Of a stretch of DNA of 64,000 nt, positions 57,801 to 64,000 are shown piece by piece; position 1 is the first letter of the stretch, and the number at the start of each line of letters is the position of its first letter. The translations under genes were made by a program, and so were the position numbers. The notes beneath the pieces are model-generated. The model was not told where the DNA came from. It searched no databases and was given only the letters and a program-made list of their open reading frames with translations. The DNA comes from Limnomonas spitsbergensis (Eukaryota; Chlorophyta; Chlorophyceae; Chlamydomonadales), in the NCBI GenBank assembly GCA_037349105.1, contig JAYJMM010000105.1, positions 558,001-622,000 on the forward strand. The letters run 5' to 3'.

Positions 57801-59100
57801 CCCACTCAGCAAGCCAGCGTAACCTATTTCTTCCTATTGATCCAATCTCACCAACCGGAGTGAGGAGCGAGGTGAGGAGCTAAAAATAAGATGCAATGCG
57901 GACTGAAGGGGCAACGATATTACGAGGACAAGGTGATAGAAATATACAGATAGGGGGAACGCAGGCCTCCTCAACCAGTGCCATGTAACTCTGGCTGTTC
58001 TGCTTCCTTTCGTATCATCAGGCATCACAGTCGGCTGTCCCAACCACCGGATCCCACCATTTCGTTTACGTAATCGGCGGTGGAGTAACCAGTGGAAGAA
58101 CCTCTCCGGCAGATGTGTGACTCGCGAAGCCGAGAGTTAATTGATTTGCAAGTTAGACAGCTAGATGCTAATATCAAGACAGGGCTTTCATTTTATTCAC
58201 AATTCAGTGTCGGGAAACCAACGACAAGAAATCGACACTGTGTCGTTTGAACCGAAATATGAATCAAATGAAAGTCCTGTGTATGAAGCAGCATCCTATC
58301 TATCCAACTCATGCAAAGTCCATATCTGCAATGAGTTCAAACCCGAACCGAACTGATGTGGTCTGGAGCCATTTCAAGCGTAATGCCAGCTCAGCTCGTT
58401 TTTCTTCCTCGCTGGTGGACAGATTTCACCAGATTTTTAGCGCGACCTTCGTATTAGTGTCGTGAGAGATCATGATACCTCACGTGGAGCTGAGCTGCGA
58501 TGTCGGGAAATGCTGCATCCAGGTTTACACCGCCGAAAAGTGTGGATCGGACAGCCAGTCTCACACATTCTCGAGCCCAAGCAAAATAAGGAACAAGATT
58601 TGACATGCGCACTCCGATGAAAGCATGCACGCAGCACAGAGCACTAGGCCTCTCGAATCGCACGACGATGAAAAGTATACCAGTGTGCAGGCGACCGTCC
58701 TCTGTGGTCGTGAGGGCCTTCAACCGCCGGGATCTCCTCAGCCATGCAGTGACGTGGAGCACTTTGATGTCTGCTAATGTGAGTTGTCAAGCAGTGGATG
58801 CCGGTCAGGAATGGCACTGTCAGAAACAATGGCACTGGAAATTCAATTGTCTATCTTACAGACACGTGCATCTCAAGCTAGTGAACGAATCAGAGACTAC
58901 CATGCCGGCATGCCCGTCCTCACTGGATAAAAGAGGAGACTGAGTGGCAGTTCTTAAATCTCCCAGATAGTGTGACGCACGTTTACTAGCAAGGCTATAA
59001 ATGGCTGTCCAGACAGTTGGTCAGTTGGTCACATCAATCCATGCGATGACATACGGTTGATACACAAATATGAAGCTCCAAACACTGTATCAAAAAACAT
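54900..59100. other. gene-free stretch with AT-rich segments
   Basis: About 4 kb without a supported exon on either strand. It contains three TACCGGTA palindromes (55421, 56168, 57643) and the GTGCGCGG-bearing mosaic at 56.95-57.5 kb. Short open frames (for example 58605-58943) have no recognised motif. Confidence 0.45.
56950..57495. repeat. AT-rich block studded with GGGGTGCGCG repeats
   Basis: GTTGGGGTGCGCGGAC at about 56973, GCCGGTGCGCGGAG at about 57025, TTTTGGGGGTGCGCGC at about 57063 and TTTTTGGGGGGTGCGCGGAC at about 57470 recur in the same orientation within AT-rich DNA (ATTAATTC, TTAATTAAAC). The contrast with the surroundings suggests one unit, possibly a transposon with subterminal repeats. 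No coding sequence was found in it. Confidence 0.5.
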
Positions 59101-59104
59101 GTTT

Positions 59105-59275
59105 ATCAGGGCCTGAGCACGGTTGTGTTAGCGCTGCCTGGGCCCCATTGATCAAAATATGTGATTGGCTCTGTTAACACTGCCCAGGCCCCGTTGATCA
59201 GGGCATGTGGATGGTTGTGATAACACTGCCCAGGCCCCATTGAACAGGGCATGTGGGTGGCTGTGTAGATTATGC
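59105..59275 (+). repeat. 46-47 bp tandem repeat
   Basis: Three to four imperfect units of the pattern ATTGATCAGGGCATGTGG followed by a variable segment and AACACTGCCCAGGCCCC. Non-coding, 220 bp upstream of the next plus-strand gene region. Confidence 0.8.
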
Positions 59276-59815
59276 ATGAAGGCCTGTCCTCATGTTTTGA
59301 TCATAGGGCCTGTGGTTGGCTGTATAACTGATGTATACAGCCATGTCTGAGCACTGGAAGGTTTAAGTGTTTCACACGACCCCCCTGCTCCCTTATTGAT
59401 AGGGTAACCTTCCATTTCTCTACGAGATCGGGGCGTAGCTCTCTGTTTGTATTATACCTCACAAGAGGTTCATGAGGGGATGTGACCTAGGCTGAGATGC
59501 TGATTCCTGAGCTCTGTCAAGCTGTGGGGAAACAGGTCTTGATTCATTTTGTTTTATCTCCAGACCGCATGATGCAGCCAGTGGAGGGAGAGGAGCCTTT
59601 CGCTCCGCCCTCTGTTTTGCATTCGTGGGCCAGGCTCTCACTTGGAGCTGTTGTGCACAATTTAACTGCCCAGCGACTTGAATTTGAATACTCTGAAGGC
59701 TAGGCCTGGTGGCTGGTGCCCTGGTGGTCTACTCTAATTCTCAATTCAGACTTGGCTTGTTTCACATCCACGGGAAGGCATTGGACTGCTCCCTTGACTG
59801 ACTTGATCATTGCAG

Positions 59816-62800
59816 GTAGCTCATGCCGGCCTCCCTTTGGACTGGGGTCTGTTCGTTGCGCCCCAGCCTGTGAGATTCCCTCGGTGAGCGTCAGCAACAG
59901 AAGATTTGATACACCACCATATGACGTGAGGCGCGTCTATCCATGGCACTGTTGCTGTTGCACCGCTTTGGAAATTCAGCAACTCTTGGCTGCATCCGAT
60001 ACTTGAGCGTTATCTTTTATCAGATTGGTGACTTGGTGAGTAACAATGTCAGTTGCTGAACCCGATTTTGAGAAGTACAGAGCTCTTTCCTCGTGGATCC
60101 TGATGGGTGATGACTGATGATAGACCACTGCCCAAACAAAGCATTGGATGGGAACCAACAAGGGTGAGAACAAAGACACCAATCCATCCAGTACATAATG
60201 CAAACCGAAAAACAACAGGCATGCTTTGGAGACCCCCGACAACAACCTGGAGCTCATCATGCCCTCCTTCTTTGCCCCCTGGTCTGTGCGTTAGGGTTCA
60301 AGGGCTTCAGTTCTCCATACCCCTGAGCTAGGACCTATTGGGCTATATGTCCATGGGGGCTGCATGTTCATTGCTTATCAAACCTCTCCCTGCCCTCCCT
60401 CCCTACCTGCCCCTTTCGTTTTCAGGAAGCCTGTTGACCAGAGGTTTGCAGTGCTGCTTATGCGAGCCAGCTATGATGCTGCAGATGAGCTGGACTTCAT
60501 GCCCATGGTCAGTGGAGCCAGGGCCACTCTGTCGCTGGAATAGCTCATCATGTGTGTGTCCGTTTGTACTTGATAACAAATGGCGGTGTGCATGGTGGAG
60601 TGCTAGAGAGCTGAACTCAATGACGGGACCATGAGTCCATTGCTTAACGGAGTGACACTGTGCACATGGCTGTATGTTGAGATGGTCACGTTTTAATAGA
60701 AGACCTGCAACCGGCAGGTGGGTATTGAACATTCACAGAAGTGTTTTTTTTCCGCAGGAAAATTTCCAGGTAATGTTCTGGAAGTTCCGACAAGGAGAGC
60801 AGGAGAGCTATAACCTGCAGTACTCGCCCCTCAAGCCGCGCCTGGTGAGTGCACCATTCACTTGCGACAAGACTTCAACACATGAACACAATCACTCTAT
60901 CTACCCACATATAGGTTACGAGTAGAACTCCATTGCCTGGATCTATGCGATCAAGGTAGCACGATATGGATATGATATAAATACACAATTGATGAGGTCT
61001 TGCATCCTACCATGTGTAGCAGTCAAAATCATTTCTCAGACTCAAAAGTGCAGAAATTACATGGACAAGCCCAGGCGTTGGACAGGTACATTCCCCTTTT
61101 TCCCTTGCACATCCTGGTATACATACTTACTGACATGGCTGCCTGACCCACCTGGCAAGACAGCTCTAGGCCCAACCCTCAACCAATGCACAGTAGCCAT
61201 GACCATGCATGGGGAAATCGATACCATGTAATATCACATCTCACCTTATCAAATCACATTGCTGATATGATATGATGCCCCCTGAGACGATATCGTGCTA
61301 TCTTGTATGCTATCTTACCGTTTGCGTGATAAGTGCCAGTCCATGTCCGAGTGAGGACAGTCTCAGGTTCAGTGTCGAATTTCGTTTGTCTGCCCGAAGA
61401 AGACCTGAATTCATGTTTTAGACATGCATGCGCTTCATCGTTATCCTGCAGTTACTCTGTGGAAGGGGGATCCATTTCAAGGCTTCCACTTGCCGGGCTG
61501 CGCAAAAGTCTGCCAACCTCCCTCTCACCACAAGCTATACATCATATACAGCGACTCATGGGCCTGTGCTCTGACCTTTTTCTTTATTCTCGCTAAACCT
61601 GTATACATCCCAGTTTATCGTGCTTAACTTGGTTTTAACCCTGATGACTCCAGGGGGACCTGACGGATCCGTTGTACTTCGACTTCATTTCGTTCTCCCA
61701 GTTTGCGGTCATTGGAAGAGAGATACCCAAAGGGGTGCAAGTCTTCAAGGTAATGACCACACACTATCATGTGATGGGTCTGATCAGTTAGGGAAACATG
61801 CCAAGCAAAAACTGATGGTATAAAGTTTCGATCCCTAACCCCAAATCTGCATCCTTCAAAATCAATCCCCTGACCATCCTTTCTTGAACACGGAAGTCTG
61901 AAGTCCAGAGTGCCTCCTAACCCTCCCTTCCTTGTCCTCAATATCTTCTCCTGTCTATTAAGTCCTTAGGGGTTATGTTTTGACTTTTCCCTTTCCCTCC
62001 CCTCTTTTGAGGAGTAATTTGAAGACTGTCCCTTCACCCTTCCCTCCTTTAGGGAGTTGTGATAAGACTGCCCCCTTAACCTCCCCTTCTCTATGGAGTT
62101 CTGAGGAAACTGCCCCCATAACCTGCCCTCTTATATGGATTTATGTAGATACTGTCCCTTTACCCTCCCCCCTTGAGTTATATGGATACTGTCCCCTTAA
62201 CGTCCCCTCCTCTATACAGTTCTATGAATACTATCCCCTCAACCTCCCCTCCTCTCTGGAGTTACTAGTAACCCTAAACCTTTACCCTCCTCTAAGGATT
62301 TATGTTAAGAATATAGCCTTACCCACCCTTAATCACAGGAGTTTTGTGAAGAGTGTCCGGACCAGAAAAAGGTTGTGGTCCGTGACCCACGCTTTGCAGA
62401 CAACTCACTTCTCCCGGAACGCTTCAGGCGCTCTGTCGGCGATAAAATATATTCTGGTCTGCTCAATGGCTTTCGGGTAAGTAGGCGGCGGGCAGCTATC
62501 GAAGCATGCCCACAGGGTGGATAAGGGGCTGGACGGTTGCTCTTTCTCACGCCAATGCTGAGCCTCGTAGTACCAGGGTTAGAGGGCTGTTGTTGCATCA
62601 TCCACCCCAAAGCATTTTTTGAAGGGCCAGGCAGCGTGATCTGGAAGAGCAGCGGAAGCAGGAGCATGCGTGATCACTGGCACAGTTACAGAAGCTCAGG
62701 ATGCACTACAGAGCTGGGGGGGGATTGGGGGGGGGCCATCTCTGGTATAAGTCGGCCTGTAAAACTTGAATTTGTTCTGAACCTGTGCTAGTGAAACCCT

Positions 62801-63185
62801 TTGCTGCTGACCCTGGGACATGATTGGGAAGTGTTCATAGTGCCACTGTTCTTTCAGTGCGCCTGAGACCAAGTTCAGGGGGCGGCCTCCGGCTGGGCAG
62901 CTAACAGTGGACCACTTGGGATGGAGGTTTGTGCAGCTAACAGCCATCCGCTCAAGTAAACCTGGCATGCTGCACCAGGCCCCTCGTCACAGTCCGTGAC
63001 GTAGCTGAATTTTGAAAGGTCAAATGCACTGAAGGCACCCCTGGGTGGCGCTGCTTGCCTGTTCATGGCAGGAGGAAATGTTTGGGGCGCCCGCACCGGT
63101 GGCGAGCAATGCAGACCTGCAGCAGACAGCAGCTGCCGTGCAATTGCTTTTGGACTCCATGGTGAAGGCTGGCTACGCCCTCAAG
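59816..63185 (+). CDS. conserved protein of unknown function, partial (green-lineage type)
   Basis: Six exons join in phase: 59816-59883, 60426-60507, 60758-60844, 61654-61749, 62339-62476 and 63072-63185. They read LPLDWGLFVAPQPVRFPR, KPVDQRFAVLLMRASYDAAD then ELDFMPM, ENFQVMFWKFRQGEQESYNL, GDLTDPLYFDFISFSQFAVI with GREIPKGVQVF, VVVRDPRFADNSLLPERF with VGDKIYSGLLNGFR, and FGAPAP...LLLDSMVKAGYALK. From memory this pattern belongs to an uncharacterised family shared by plants and algae, several members being predicted plastid proteins. That is recollection and was not searched. The conserved, charged, aromatic-rich sequence with no catalytic signature does not reveal a reaction. The 5' end (perhaps an ATG exon at 59497) and the 3' end lie outside what I could join. 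Confidence 0.75.
61990..62330 (+). repeat. pyrimidine-rich 40-50 bp degenerate repeat in an intron
   Basis: Seven or so imperfect units alternate CCCTTAACCTCCCCTCCTCT with TATGGAGTT..GATACTGT. It fills the 3' half of the intron 61750-62338 up to the acceptor. The open frame 61980-62480 across it is a repeat artefact, apart from the true exon at 62339. Confidence 0.75.
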
Positions 63186-63221
63186 GTGAGGGGCTCGACT
63201 CACACCATGCATTAGGATGAA

Positions 63222-63306
63222 GGGTAACTGCTGGAGCAACTTTCTTTCCAAACCTTAAAACCTTCAAGGGTTCAAGGTTTGGAAAGGCAGTTGCTCTAGC
63301 AGTTCC
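63222..63306. repeat. imperfect inverted repeat (hairpin)
   Basis: GGAGCAACTTTCTTTCCAAA then AAACCTTCAAG is mirrored by GGGTTCAAGGTTTGG then AAAGGCAGTTGCTCTAGCAG. Arms of about 38 bp meet with almost no loop near 63266. It lies 40 bp past the last supported exon of the unknown-function gene. Confidence 0.8.
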
Positions 63307-63571
63307 CCCCGGCTATTATCCTGGCCACTCACTCTTCGGATTCTAGCCAAGGGAAACAGCAAGGGCATGAATGCTTGGATTGGAGTCGGGGAGCTGCCAA
63401 GAACCTGGGTGTCACGGAATGTAGCCTGTGGCAGCCAGTAGTCTCATCTGGGATGGACAGGGCTGTGTGGTTGCCAGATTTCCTGCCGTTCATCGGACTA
63501 TGATGTGGGTTGCAGGCCTGGACAGCTGAAGTCAAGAGGCTGATAGTACCCAATCCACCAATCAAAAATCT

Positions 63572-63958
63572 GTGACGGAATATGCATTCTGGTCCGCTAC
63601 ATTTTTTTCAGGGGTGCACGCAGTAGCTGTGTGGAATTCATATGATTATTACTTGGTACGAGAGAATGAGGCGGTGGGGGAACCATATTCGCTGGCCGTT
63701 GAGCGTGCCAGTGCAGCAGCGGAACTCTTTGTGGAGCGGAAAGTTCTGCAGAGCTTGCTGGGGGTTCATACCTTGAGTCCTCTCAGCAAAGCAGGTTTTG
63801 AGAGAAATTCCCTCAAAGTTGTTTTAATTGTAAGAATGCTTGCTGGTAGTGCACCTTCCAGGCCACAACAAATATTTGCATACAGTGCTGTGCGGATCAG
63901 GATACAATCCTTTTGGTCATGCGTGATCAAATTTCGTGTCGTGAAAACATCGAAGTGA
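63572..63958 (+). CDS. unassigned open reading frame at window edge
   Basis: A 128-residue frame with ordered-looking sequence (VHAVAVWNSYDYYLVREN, SAAAELFVERKVLQSLLG). An acceptor-like TTTTTTTCAG at about 63602-63611 could start an exon, but its phase does not match the preceding exon at 63185. I do not recognise a family. It may be a further exon of the neighbouring gene, a separate gene cut by the window end, or chance. Confidence 0.3.
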   Translation: MTEYAFWSATFFSGVHAVAVWNSYDYYLVRENEAVGEPYSLAVERASAAAELFVERKVLQSLLGVHTLSPLSKAGFERNSLKVVLIVRMLAGSAPSRPQQIFAYSAVRIRIQSFWSCVIKFRVVKTSK

Positions 63959-64000
63959 AACACTTTCGCTTGAGGAGAGCGAAGACTATCACGCTACACT

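Noticed and set aside
61980..62480. 166-residue plus-strand frame
   Set aside because: Most of it is the pyrimidine-rich intronic repeat. Only the exon at 62339-62476, in a different frame, carries conserved sequence.
1..64000. tRNA, rRNA, riboswitch or origin of replication
   Set aside because: No cloverleaf with conserved TTCGA-type loops, rRNA core sequence or known riboswitch motif was noticed by eye. Covariance-model scanning would be decisive and could not be run.

Overview
The window reads as nuclear DNA of a eukaryote, most likely a green alga. Coding sequence is split into short exons (about 60-370 bp) with GT/AG borders and consistent phases. Intergenic and intronic DNA is rich in tandem repeats and retrotransposon pieces. 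The best proteins look like green-lineage families: a plant-type pyruvate decarboxylase, a PP2C phosphatase, a GT90 glycosyltransferase, and a protein I recall as conserved in plants and algae. No bacterial operons, tRNA or rRNA genes were seen. All exon models were built by eye from splice signals, phase and family motifs.

Layout. 1-6.6 kb: no intact gene; a possible retrotransposon ORF fragment, a LINE 3' tail and a decayed RNase H-bearing retroelement on the minus strand. 7.06-15.3 kb (+): a PP2C phosphatase with at least 13 exons and a long low-complexity C-terminal extension; its introns hold a 28-bp and a 106-bp minisatellite. 15.3-19.5 kb: repeats and a decayed LINE (-). 19.96-25.3 kb (-): a WD40 protein resembling GNB1L/ASTRA-associated protein 1. 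26.7-28.2 kb (-): a two-exon cupin. 30.65-35.15 kb (+): a complete 12-exon pyruvate decarboxylase. 35.7-38.45 kb (-): LINE copies. 39.1-42.3 kb (-): an iron-dependent alcohol dehydrogenase of the Zymomonas AdhB type. 43.9-49.3 kb (-): a low-complexity reading frame and a coiled-coil/polyglutamine gene. 51.2-54.5 kb (+): a GT90 (CAP10-like) glycosyltransferase with two in-frame stops. 54.5-59.5 kb: repeats and gene-free DNA. 59.8-63.2 kb (+): a conserved gene of unknown function.

Functional logic. Pyruvate decarboxylase (pyruvate to acetaldehyde) and alcohol dehydrogenase (acetaldehyde to ethanol) are consecutive steps of ethanol fermentation. Here the two genes are convergent neighbours, with only LINE debris between their 3' ends. 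The other genes share no evident pathway.

Other notable structure: one LINE family recognisable from a shared 3' terminus at five sites; eleven copies of the palindrome TACCGGTA, all outside the resolved exons; foldback sequences at 52.5 and 63.25 kb; and a G-rich/AT-rich mosaic at 56.95-57.5 kb.
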